From positions 1,426,001 through 1,490,000 of the forward strand of contig NZ_CP023276.1 of the NCBI RefSeq assembly GCF_003065365.1: a DNA stretch of 64,000 nucleotides, in the 5' to 3' direction. This stretch comes from Polynucleobacter difficilis (GTDB lineage Bacteria; Pseudomonadota; Gammaproteobacteria; Burkholderiales; Burkholderiaceae). The notes under the pieces were generated by a model. It saw nothing but the letters and a program-made list of their open reading frames with translations, was not told the origin of the DNA and made no database searches. The translations under genes and the position numbers were made by a program. Below, one piece after another: positions 9,258 through 16,971 of this stretch. Positions within the stretch are counted from its first letter, which is position 1, and the number at the start of each line of letters is the position of its first letter.

Positions 9258-9289
9258 TGCTAAGGACCTTGCTGAATAGTGAGAAACCA

Positions 9290-10321
9290 CTATACCGTTT
9301 CTGGCTTAATGGGGTGAAAGCCCTTCAGAAAAGCGGTGAAGTCCGGCGGCAAGGGCGACTCAATCCGCATCTTTTCTCCACTACGCGGATGAATAAATCC
9401 GGCAAGATGGGCATGCAATAAAAGGCGTTTGGGCTTTAACCGGCGATCCTCATCATCAATGCCGTATTTATCGTCCCCCAAAATCGGATGCCCTATTTTT
9501 TGCAAGTGCACTCGAATTTGGTGGGTGCGGCCTGTTTTTAATTGGGCCTCTGCCATGCTTACTCGATCCTCACCCCGCTCGTAGACTTCGGTAACGCGTA
9601 GGGAGGTATGACTAGGCAATCCCTGTGGATCCACTTTCACTCGACGTTCGCCATTGGCTAACAGGTATTTATGCAGGGGGAACTTCAATTGCACCGTTGG
9701 AGTTGCGAGTGCGATCTGGCCATGCGTGACTAAGTAATAACGTTTATCAGTCAGACCCTCTCGAATCTGCCGATGCAACTCAACGAGAGCGCTACGCTTT
9801 TTCGCTAGCATCAGCACACCCGAGGTATCTCGATCGAGCCGGTGCACGAGCTCCAGGAAGTGCAACTCGGGTCGCGTCATGCGTAAGGTCTCAATCACGC
9901 CCAGGGAAATGCCAGAGCCACCATGGACTGCCAGACCGGATGGCTTATCCACAATGAGCAACGCTTCATCTTCGAACAAAATCGGCATTTTGGCGGAATA
10001 CAACTGCGCGCGCGATTGGTCTTTGAAGGCATTTTCAGCCGGTCCACGATCAGGAGCAGCCAAGCGCACTGGCGGAATGCGAATGAGGTCCCCCTCCATC
10101 AGGCGGGTAGTCGGCTCTGCGCGTTTTTTGTTGACCCGAACCTCGCCCGAGCGAATGATGCGATAAAGGTGGCTCTTGGGAACCCCTTTGGCCCATTTCA
10201 GGAGGTAATTATCCAGGCGCTGCCCAGCCTCTTCCGGCCCAATTGTCTGAAATAGGACTTGTGCAGCGGCTTTTGGCGCGCTTGGGCTAGGGCTTGGGCT
10301 ATGAGTAGGGTCGGATTTCAT
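9290..10321 (-). CDS. rluC: 23S rRNA pseudouridine synthase RluC
   Basis: Converts uridines 955, 2504 and 2580 (E. coli numbering) of 23S rRNA to pseudouridine. An N-terminal S4 RNA-binding domain (LDNYLLKWAKGVPKSHLYR) precedes the catalytic domain with HRLDRDTSGVLML, whose second aspartate is the catalytic residue. The C-terminal RTHQIRVHLQKIGHPILGD block is typical. I chose ATG 10321; the longer in-frame start at 10378 adds an unconserved 19-residue stretch. It is divergent from rne, the usual betaproteobacterial arrangement. Confidence 0.94.
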   Translation of the reverse strand: MKSDPTHSPSPSPSAPKAAAQVLFQTIGPEEAGQRLDNYLLKWAKGVPKSHLYRIIRSGEVRVNKKRAEPTTRLMEGDLIRIPPVRLAAPDRGPAENAFKDQSRAQLYSAKMPILFEDEALLIVDKPSGLAVHGGSGISLGVIETLRMTRPELHFLELVHRLDRDTSGVLMLAKKRSALVELHRQIREGLTDKRYYLVTHGQIALATPTVQLKFPLHKYLLANGERRVKVDPQGLPSHTSLRVTEVYERGEDRVSMAEAQLKTGRTHQIRVHLQKIGHPILGDDKYGIDDEDRRLKPKRLLLHAHLAGFIHPRSGEKMRIESPLPPDFTAFLKGFHPIKPETV

Positions 10322-10391
10322 AAAGGGGGGATTTCTTCGCCAAAATAGCAAAGAAACTAAGAATACCCTTATTGTCAAACTACTTCTACCG

Positions 10392-10397
10392 TATAAT
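10392..10397 (+). promoter_or_regulatory. rne: Candidate rne promoter -10 element
   Basis: A perfect TATAAT lies upstream of rne. A TTGTCA hexamer is at 10372-10377, but the gap of 14 bp is shorter than the usual 16-18, so the -35 is uncertain. Transcription would start near 10404, leaving a leader of roughly 367 nt. Confidence 0.5.
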
Positions 10398-10770
10398 CAA
10401 GGCACTAGCCAATTAATTGGCCCGATGCAGAAATTCATCGTGGAGCTTGGAGTCGCCCTTAAAAAGACTCCCGGGGTTGCCCCTCTCCCGTTTTAATGAG
10501 GCGCAGGGTTGGTGTGCCGTTTGCCGCGACCCGCGATTAGAAGACAGTTTTCAGGCACGCGCCTGCATTGATGGCCTTAAGGAGGTCGCTGCGGCGAGTG
10601 TCCAGTGTGGCACCGACCTTCATACCCTTTAGATCGGTTAAAGCCCAGCTCAGCGCTAGGCAAAAGCTTGCTCCACACTCGTAAAGCCACTTGGGAATAC
10701 ATCCCCATGACGGCGCCAATCTGTCCCCTACCGCACCGCGCAACGACATCCTCCCCCATAGGAGAGTGTT
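10398..10770 (+). promoter_or_regulatory. Long structured 5' leader of rne
   Basis: About 370 bases without a recognised gene. Contents seen: a perfect 14-base palindrome GCCAATTAATTGGC at 10408-10421; a hairpin with GGAGTC (10449-10454) pairing GACTCC (10466-10471); a strong AAGGAGG at 10579-10585; and competing helices further down (10583-10588 with 10614-10619; 10612-10616 with 10634-10638; 10595-10601 or 10604-10610 with 10673-10681). The rne Shine-Dalgarno GGAG (10761-10764) can pair with CTCC just upstream (10751-10754). RNase E leaders control rne mRNA decay in gammaproteobacteria (rne5), so autoregulation is the likely role, but I do not recognise this as a named RNA family. Confidence 0.5.
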
Positions 10771-13470
10771 ATGAAACGCATGTTATTTAATGCAACTCAA
10801 CAGGAAGAGTTGAGAGTCGCCATCGTTGATGGTCAAAAATTAATCGATATTGATATTGAAGCTGCCGGTCGCGAACAACGCAAAGGCAATATTTACAAAG
10901 GCGTTATTACGCGCATTGAGCCTTCGCTCGAAGCCTGTTTTGTCAATTACGGTGAAGAGCGCCACGGCTTCCTGCCATTTAAAGAAGTAGCCAGAACCTA
11001 CTTTAAAGACGGTGTGGATGTTCGCAATGCCACCATTAAAGAGGCCTTACGCGAAGGCCAAGAAATCATTGTTCAGGTAGAAAAAGAAGAGCGCGGCCAA
11101 AAAGGCGCTGCACTCACCTCGTTTGTCTCCCTGGCTGGTCGCTACTTAGTATTAATGCCAAATAACCCCCGCGGCGGTGGCGTATCGCGCCGCATTGAGG
11201 GTGAAGATCGTCAGGAATTACGCGAGGCCATGGCTCAGCTTGAAATACCTGACGGCATGAGCATCATTGCTCGCACTGCCGGTATTGGACGCGATGCCGT
11301 CGAATTGCAGTGGGACTTAAGTTACCTGATGCAGCTGTGGAAGGCAATTGATGAAGCAGCCCAAGGCAATTCAGCACCACTCTTGATTTATTTAGAGTCC
11401 AGCCTAGTTATTCGTGCGATTCGGGACTACTTCCAGCCCGATATTGGCGAAATCCTAATCGACACCGACGACATTTTTGAGCAGGCACAAGCCTTTATGT
11501 CGGTCGTCATGCCGGATAACTTGCCACGCGTCAAACGCTATCAAGACGACGTTCCGCTCTTTTCGCGTTTCCAGATTGAGCACCAAATTGAGACGGCATA
11601 CTCGCGTACCGTTCCACTGCCTTCTGGCGGTGCGATTGTGATTGACCATACCGAAGCCCTGGTTTCGGTCGACGTCAACTCCGCACGCGCTACCCGCGGA
11701 TCCGATATTGAAGAGACCGCTACCCGTACCAACCTTGAGGCAGCCGATGAGATTGCACGCCAAGCTCGCTTACGTGACCTTGGTGGCCTGATTGTGATTG
11801 ACTTCATTGATATGGAGTCGAGCAAGAGTCAAAAGGATGTTGAAAATCGCCTGCGCGATGCATTGCGTCATGATCGTGCTCGGGTTCAGATGGGCAAGAT
11901 TTCTAAATTTGGCCTGATGGAAATGTCACGCCAACGTTTGCGCCCTGCTTTATCCGAGGGTAGCCACGTTGCCTGCCCACGCTGTAATGGCACCGGGCAT
12001 ATTCGTGATACCGAATCATCTGCATTGCAAGTCTTGCGGATTATTCAAGAAGAGGCCATGAAAGAAAATACGGCTGCGATTCATACGCAAGTTCCCGTTG
12101 AAGTTGCTGCTTTCCTCTTGAATGAAAAGCGCGCTGAAGTGATTAAGATCGAAAGCCGCTTCAAAGTCAATGTCTTGATGATTCCAAACAAGCATTTGGA
12201 AACACCGCATTACAAACTCGAGCGCTTGCGCCATGATGATGTTCGCCTCGACGATCAAAAAGCCAGTTATGTCATGGCCGAAGAAGCCGCGCGTGAACTC
12301 GAAGCCGATACGGTAGTAAGCCGCAAAGAGGGTGATGTAAAAGCCCGCCCTGAGGCTGCTGTCAAAGGCATTACTCCAAGCCAACCTGCACCGGTTACCC
12401 AGCCGCGTCCAGCTCGCACTGCGAGTGCAGATACGCAATCCAGCTCAGGCGGTCTCTTTGGTTTCATCAAAAAACTGTTCTCCTCTAGCGAGCCAGAAGT
12501 TAAGCCAGCAGCTCCTGCTCCACGCGGCCGCAATGCCCAGGGCCGCGACGGTAATCGCAATGGCGGTGACCGTGGTGGACGCAATCGTGGACGTCGCGGC
12601 GAACGCAGCGAACGCGGTGAGCGGCCAGCAGGTGCAACTCCCGATGCCGCCTCGAACTCAGAAGGCGCTCGTGAAGCAAAACCCCGCCAAGAAGGCCGTG
12701 GTCGCAATCGCAATGGCCGCACCGAGCGCCCAGAAGTAGCGCGCACCGATACAGACGCATCTAGTGCAAAGCCAAGTGATGCTCCATCCACAGTTGATAG
12801 CAATTCAGCAGCGGAGGGCAGTGATGAACGCCGGGGTCGCGGTCGCAATCGACGCGGTCGTGGTCGTGGGCAACGCACCGAGCGTAGTGAGGGCGCTCCA
12901 GAAGCGAATGCAACAGTGATCACTAGCTACACTGCTGGTGGCGCATGGCCTCCATCGGGCATGGCCGGATCATCGGCAACCATTCCTACAGGTGAACTGA
13001 CTGCCAGCTTTACTGCTCGCAAAGCAAGCCCACAATCGGGTGGTCGCGGATCTCGCCCACCACGCTCCAATAACAGCGAGCGTAATCAGGGTGAGCGTAA
13101 TAACGGAGCAGCTCAGCAATCCTCGGAATCGGCTTCGGCCAGTTTCGTGCCCGCTGCTAGTGCACCCGCACCAGCGCCTGCGAAGCCGGTAGCAGTAGCG
13201 CCGGTCATGTCAGCTCCAGCGCCGGAGCTACCCAAAGTGGCTTTCACCCCACTCGAAGAAAAGCCTTTGCAGCAGGTCATCGAATCAGCAGGCATGGTTT
13301 GGGTTGGTACAGACACAGCTAAATTAGCTGAGGTCCAAACCCAGATCCAAGCAGAGCCAGCCCCAATGCGGGTTGCACGCGAACCCAAGCCACCAGCAAC
13401 ACTTCCTCAGGGCCCCATGGTCCTGATCGAAACCGGTGGTCAGGAAAAATCGGTACCGAAAGAAATCTAA
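10771..13470 (+). CDS. rne: Ribonuclease E
   Basis: Central endoribonuclease for mRNA decay and for processing rRNA and tRNA. The catalytic half (to about residue 415) includes the S1 RNA-binding domain (near 35-120), an acidic metal site in SVDVNSARATRG and LIVIDFIDME, and the zinc-link CPRCNGTGHI that holds the tetramer together. The remaining half is low complexity: an arginine/glycine-rich RNA-binding region (about 580-710), then alanine/proline-rich linkers and a short conserved block (GMVWVGTDTAKL) near the C-terminus. That organisation matches a degradosome scaffold. At 899 residues it is a typical betaproteobacterial length. A strong terminator follows directly. Confidence 0.97.
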   Translation: MKRMLFNATQQEELRVAIVDGQKLIDIDIEAAGREQRKGNIYKGVITRIEPSLEACFVNYGEERHGFLPFKEVARTYFKDGVDVRNATIKEALREGQEIIVQVEKEERGQKGAALTSFVSLAGRYLVLMPNNPRGGGVSRRIEGEDRQELREAMAQLEIPDGMSIIARTAGIGRDAVELQWDLSYLMQLWKAIDEAAQGNSAPLLIYLESSLVIRAIRDYFQPDIGEILIDTDDIFEQAQAFMSVVMPDNLPRVKRYQDDVPLFSRFQIEHQIETAYSRTVPLPSGGAIVIDHTEALVSVDVNSARATRGSDIEETATRTNLEAADEIARQARLRDLGGLIVIDFIDMESSKSQKDVENRLRDALRHDRARVQMGKISKFGLMEMSRQRLRPALSEGSHVACPRCNGTGHIRDTESSALQVLRIIQEEAMKENTAAIHTQVPVEVAAFLLNEKRAEVIKIESRFKVNVLMIPNKHLETPHYKLERLRHDDVRLDDQKASYVMAEEAARELEADTVVSRKEGDVKARPEAAVKGITPSQPAPVTQPRPARTASADTQSSSGGLFGFIKKLFSSSEPEVKPAAPAPRGRNAQGRDGNRNGGDRGGRNRGRRGERSERGERPAGATPDAASNSEGAREAKPRQEGRGRNRNGRTERPEVARTDTDASSAKPSDAPSTVDSNSAAEGSDERRGRGRNRRGRGRGQRTERSEGAPEANATVITSYTAGGAWPPSGMAGSSATIPTGELTASFTARKASPQSGGRGSRPPRSNNSERNQGERNNGAAQQSSESASASFVPAASAPAPAPAKPVAVAPVMSAPAPELPKVAFTPLEEKPLQQVIESAGMVWVGTDTAKLAEVQTQIQAEPAPMRVAREPKPPATLPQGPMVLIETGGQEKSVPKEI

Positions 13471-13474
13471 ACCC

Positions 13475-13502
13475 ACAAAACCCCTTTATTGGGGTTTTGT
13501 TT
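13475..13502 (+). terminator. Rho-independent terminator after rne
   Basis: Ten-base perfect stem ACAAAACCCC (13475-13484) with GGGGTTTTGT (13491-13500), a 6-base loop, and T residues within and after the 3' arm. It begins 4 bp after the rne stop and isolates rne from moaA. Confidence 0.88.
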
Positions 13503-13541
13503 AATTAAGCGCCCCATTTAAATCACCGCCATAATTGAGTC

Positions 13542-14657
13542 ATGGTTGAACGCGTTATCCCCATCCGCATTGATGAAGGCAAGGGCCTTGCCCCTGTAAT
13601 GCCATCCAGTCTGACCGCTCCCACGAGCCGGTCGGTGGATTTGCGTGGACGTCCTTTGCGTGATTTACGCATTTCAGTAACGGACCGGTGCAACTTCCGG
13701 TGCACCTACTGCATGCCTAAGGAAGTGTTTGATCAGGACTATCCCTACCTGTCACAAAGTGCCCTGCTGAGCTTCGAAGAGATGACACGTCTCACAGTCA
13801 TTTTTGCATCGCTTGGCGTTGAAAAAATTCGCTTGACGGGTGGCGAGCCATTGCTTCGCAAGAATGTCGAGACCTTAATCGCGATGCTGGCGGAGATTAA
13901 AAAACCGGACGGCAATCCCCTTGAATTAACCCTCACCACCAACGGTAGCCTGTTGCGAAAAAAGGCAGCGCAACTCAAGGCGGCTGGTTTACATCGCCTC
14001 ACCATTAGCTTAGATGGCTTGAATGATGCTGTCTTTAAAAAAATGAATGATGTGGATTTTCCGGTTAGCGATGTGCTGGACGGCATTACTGCAGCTCAAG
14101 AAGCCGGCTTTGAGTCGATTAAAGTCAATATGGTGGTCAAAAAAGGCACCAATGATCAGGAGATCATTGCGATGGCGAGTCACTTTCGGAATACCGGTGT
14201 CACCTTGCGCTTCATCGAGTTTATGGATGTCGGAAGTTCGAATGGCTGGGATATGAAAGAAGTGCTGCCATCCAAAGAAGTAATTGAGCGGATTCATGCG
14301 ATGTATCCGCTAGAGCCAATCGAGGCCAACTATGCCGGTGAAGTGGCACAGCGCTGGCGCTACGTCGATGGCGCCGGTGAAATCGGTGTTATCTCCAGCG
14401 TGACCCAAACCTTTTGCCACGAGTGCAGTCGCGCCCGCATCTCGACGGACGGTCAACTCTACCTCTGTTTATTTGCTAGTCAAGGTTATGACTTCAAGAC
14501 CATGTTGCGTTCTGGCAGCAGCGATTTAGAGATCGCCAATGCCATCATGAGCACCTGGTCTATGCGCAATGATAACTACTCTGAAATCCGTGGCCAAGCA
14601 ACAGCAGAGCTTGGGCGCTCGGCACACAAAGTAGAGATGTCCTACATTGGTGGTTAA
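13542..14657 (+). CDS. moaA: GTP 3',8-cyclase MoaA
   Basis: Radical-SAM enzyme that, with MoaC, makes cyclic pyranopterin monophosphate, the first step of molybdenum cofactor synthesis. The N-terminal cluster site is CNFRCTYC (Cys50, Cys54, Cys57). The C-terminal substrate-binding cluster is in TFCHECSRARIS and the cysteine of LYLCLFA. LTGGEPLLRK is the SAM-binding GGE motif. The 371-residue length is normal. The C-terminus ends in MSYIGG, matching the family's essential terminal GG. mobA begins 5 bp after its stop. Confidence 0.97.
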   Translation: MVERVIPIRIDEGKGLAPVMPSSLTAPTSRSVDLRGRPLRDLRISVTDRCNFRCTYCMPKEVFDQDYPYLSQSALLSFEEMTRLTVIFASLGVEKIRLTGGEPLLRKNVETLIAMLAEIKKPDGNPLELTLTTNGSLLRKKAAQLKAAGLHRLTISLDGLNDAVFKKMNDVDFPVSDVLDGITAAQEAGFESIKVNMVVKKGTNDQEIIAMASHFRNTGVTLRFIEFMDVGSSNGWDMKEVLPSKEVIERIHAMYPLEPIEANYAGEVAQRWRYVDGAGEIGVISSVTQTFCHECSRARISTDGQLYLCLFASQGYDFKTMLRSGSSDLEIANAIMSTWSMRNDNYSEIRGQATAELGRSAHKVEMSYIGG

Positions 14658-14662
14658 TCACT

Positions 14663-15271
14663 GTGCACGCTGAGATTACCGGCCTCATTTTGGCGGGCGG
14701 CCGCGCCCAGCGAATGGGCGGCATCGACAAAGGTTTAATTCCTTTCATGGGAAAGCCCTTGATCGAGCAAGCCATTGCCAGGTTGAGCCCGCAAGTCACA
14801 ACTATCCTGATTAATGCCAATCGCAACCACGATCGTTATGCGGAATACGGTCATGCTGTCATAGCCGACAAGCACCCGGACTTTGCCGGTCCACTTGCTG
14901 GGTTTGCAGCTGGCCTCGAGCACTGCAAAACCGAATACCTTCTGTCGGTGCCCTGCGACTCGCCGGTCTTTCCGCTCAATTTAAGTGAGCGACTACTGGA
15001 TGAAATGATCTCCACGCAATCCGATCTCGTGTATGCCTCTAGCATAGATCCAGCGGGCATAAGCTGGACGCAGCCCGTTTTTTGCCTGATGCGCCGCAGC
15101 GTGCAGCAATCACTTCAAGCATTTTTAGATCAAGGTGGACGGAAAATTGACCGCTGGTTCGAAGCGCTGCCCTCGAGCACCATTGTCTTTGCCGATGACG
15201 CCGCGTTTGCCAACACCAATACGCCAGAAGAATTGCAGGCCTTAGAGCAGGTCTTGCAAGCCTCAAACTAA
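14663..15271 (+). CDS. mobA: Molybdenum cofactor guanylyltransferase MobA
   Basis: Attaches GMP to Mo-molybdopterin, giving the guanine dinucleotide form used by DMSO-reductase-type enzymes. The 202-residue product starts at GTG and has the nucleotidyltransferase motif LAGGRAQRMGGIDKGL, the VPCDSPVFP acidic metal site, and FANTNTPEEL near the end. It is between moaA and moeA, consistent with a Moco operon. Confidence 0.95.
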   Translation: MHAEITGLILAGGRAQRMGGIDKGLIPFMGKPLIEQAIARLSPQVTTILINANRNHDRYAEYGHAVIADKHPDFAGPLAGFAAGLEHCKTEYLLSVPCDSPVFPLNLSERLLDEMISTQSDLVYASSIDPAGISWTQPVFCLMRRSVQQSLQAFLDQGGRKIDRWFEALPSSTIVFADDAAFANTNTPEELQALEQVLQASN

Positions 15272-15294
15272 ATTCTATTTTAGGATCGTCCACG

Positions 15295-16620
15295 ATGAGC
15301 GCTACATCCCTCTCACCCAATGCTCCACATTTACTAAACACTGGACTCACGGTCGAAGAAACCCGTGCAGCCATTTCTGATCTCGTAGATCAATTGCTCG
15401 CCTCAGACGCATTCGCTGAAACCGAATCGGTTGCACTCGATCAAGGCCTCAATCGCGTTTTGGCGAGTGATGTGTTGTCGCCGATTGATGTACCGGCTGC
15501 TGACAATTCAGCGATGGATGGCTTTGCCTTTCGGGGAGCAGAACTTAGTAGTGGTCCCCTTACTCAACTGATGGTTGTGGGCACCGTTTTTGCTGGTGCT
15601 CCGTTTACCGGCTCACTCGCAGCAGGTCAATGCCTCAAGATCATGACGGGGGCATTGATGCCCAGCCAATGCGATACCGTCATACCTCAGGAAATGACGC
15701 AAAAACTTCCCCTTGCCGGCGATAGCATTGAGCGCATTCAATTTGAATCGAATGCGGTTTCAAGTGGGGAGAATCGCCGCTTGCGCGGCGAGGATCTGGC
15801 ACAAGGCTCGGTGGCCATTGCGGCAGGACGCATTTTGCGGCCATCGGATTTGGGTTTGGCTGCATCGCTCGGCATTAATACACTGACGGTAAAACGCAAA
15901 TTACGGGTAGCCATCCTCTCGTCGGGCAATGAGCTGCGACCCCTGGGAGTGGCCCTAGACTCAGGCAGTATTTATGACAGCAATCGCTATAGCCTGATGG
16001 GGCTTCTCAATCGCCTGAGCCTGGATGTGCTTGATTGCGGAATCATTCAAGACGATCCGCTAGCATTAAAGAGCGCCTTTACAAAAGCAGCATTAAAGGC
16101 GGATGTGATCATTTCCTCGGGCGGGGTCTCGGTTGGTGAGGCTGACTTCACTAAACAGGTTATGCAGGAATTAGGGGATGTGGGCTTTTGGAAAATTGCC
16201 ATGCGCCCTGGACGGCCAATGGCATTTGGCATTCTCAAACCGGTTCCCAATCAAACTCCTCCGCGCACCACTTTATTTTTTGGTTTGCCCGGTAATCCCG
16301 TGGCAGTCATGGTCACCTTCTATCAATTTGTTCAATCAGCACTCTTGCAGCTAAGCGGCGCAACGCAGCTCAGACCGCCACTGACCCAGGCAATTGCATC
16401 GGCAGCGATTCGTAAAAAGCCCGGCAGAACCGAATACCAACGGGGCATTTTAGAAATCGGCCCTGATGGCAAGACGCTGGTTCGAGTCACTGGCAGCCAA
16501 GGTGCAGGCATCTTGCGGTCGATGAGTGAGGCCAACTGCTTTATTGTTTTGGGCCACGAGCAAGGCAATATTGCGGCAGGCGACCTAGTAAATGTGGTGC
16601 TTTTTGAGGGACTGCTTTAA
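15295..16620 (+). CDS. moeA: Molybdopterin molybdenumtransferase MoeA
   Basis: Inserts molybdate into adenylated molybdopterin supplied by Mog. The 441-residue product shows the family motifs in order: DNSAMDGFA near residue 67, MTGALMPSQCDTV, SSGNELRPLG in the MoCF-like domain, SSGGVSVGEADF, MRPGRPMAFG, and FGLPGNPVAVMVTF. It begins 23 bp after mobA. Mog itself is 7 kb away at 23393. Confidence 0.96.
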   Translation: MSATSLSPNAPHLLNTGLTVEETRAAISDLVDQLLASDAFAETESVALDQGLNRVLASDVLSPIDVPAADNSAMDGFAFRGAELSSGPLTQLMVVGTVFAGAPFTGSLAAGQCLKIMTGALMPSQCDTVIPQEMTQKLPLAGDSIERIQFESNAVSSGENRRLRGEDLAQGSVAIAAGRILRPSDLGLAASLGINTLTVKRKLRVAILSSGNELRPLGVALDSGSIYDSNRYSLMGLLNRLSLDVLDCGIIQDDPLALKSAFTKAALKADVIISSGGVSVGEADFTKQVMQELGDVGFWKIAMRPGRPMAFGILKPVPNQTPPRTTLFFGLPGNPVAVMVTFYQFVQSALLQLSGATQLRPPLTQAIASAAIRKKPGRTEYQRGILEIGPDGKTLVRVTGSQGAGILRSMSEANCFIVLGHEQGNIAAGDLVNVVLFEGLL

Positions 16621-16633
16621 GATTGCAGCAATT

Positions 16634-16927
16634 ATGAAATTCACGAAAAAAGAAATTGTCTATTTAGACCCCCTGCATACCGCCAAAACCTTGGTTTTGG
16701 TCTACCTCTGCTTCTCGGTTCCGATCGTTTTATTGGCCTTGTTTGTGGCATTTGTTCGCGACGGGTCGATTCCAGGATTTACCGTAGTATCGGCTTTAAT
16801 TCTGAATGCCCTACTCGGCTTTGGCTTGCTGTGGATTGCCTGCAAAGTCTACAACTGGGTGGCCGACAAGTTCGGTGGAATTGAGCTCGCCCTGCGCGAA
16901 TTACCCGACGAAATCGAAACCGATTAA
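16634..16927 (+). CDS. Small two-helix membrane protein, DUF3566-like
   Basis: A 97-residue protein with a short charged N-terminus, two predicted membrane helices (about residues 17-40 and 50-72) and a C-terminal segment YNWVADKFGGIELAL. The YN...GGIE pattern resembles the end of DUF3566-type membrane domains, but this is only a similarity by eye and no function is known. I chose ATG 16634 because a longer in-frame start would lie inside moeA. It follows moeA by 13 bp on the same strand and may be co-transcribed with the Moco genes by position rather than function. Confidence 0.65.
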   Translation: MKFTKKEIVYLDPLHTAKTLVLVYLCFSVPIVLLALFVAFVRDGSIPGFTVVSALILNALLGFGLLWIACKVYNWVADKFGGIELALRELPDEIETD

Positions 16928-16954
16928 TCCTTGCTAGGACTTTACTAGCAAGGA
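16928..16954. terminator. Perfect hairpin between convergent genes
   Basis: Ten-base perfect stem TCCTTGCTAG (16928-16937) with CTAGCAAGGA (16945-16954) and a 7-base loop, placed immediately after the stop of the small membrane protein and just before the end of the convergent dehydrogenase gene. No T-run follows on either strand, so it is not a standard intrinsic terminator. It may act as a bidirectional 3'-end stabiliser or weak terminator. Confidence 0.5.
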
Positions 16955-16971
16955 CCTAACAACGGCGTCGT

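Noticed and set aside
10417..10632. 71-codon plus-strand frame with a TTG start in the rne leader
   Set aside because: Weak start, no Shine-Dalgarno, no family features; the structured-leader explanation is better supported.
10605..10790. 61-codon plus-strand frame with a GTG start running into rne
   Set aside because: No Shine-Dalgarno at a suitable distance and it overlaps the rne start out of frame; kept only as chance openness.
12267..12923. 218-codon minus-strand open frame inside rne
   Set aside because: It is antisense to the Arg/Gly-rich part of RNase E; the Pro/Arg/Ser-rich translation follows from that composition and has no family features.
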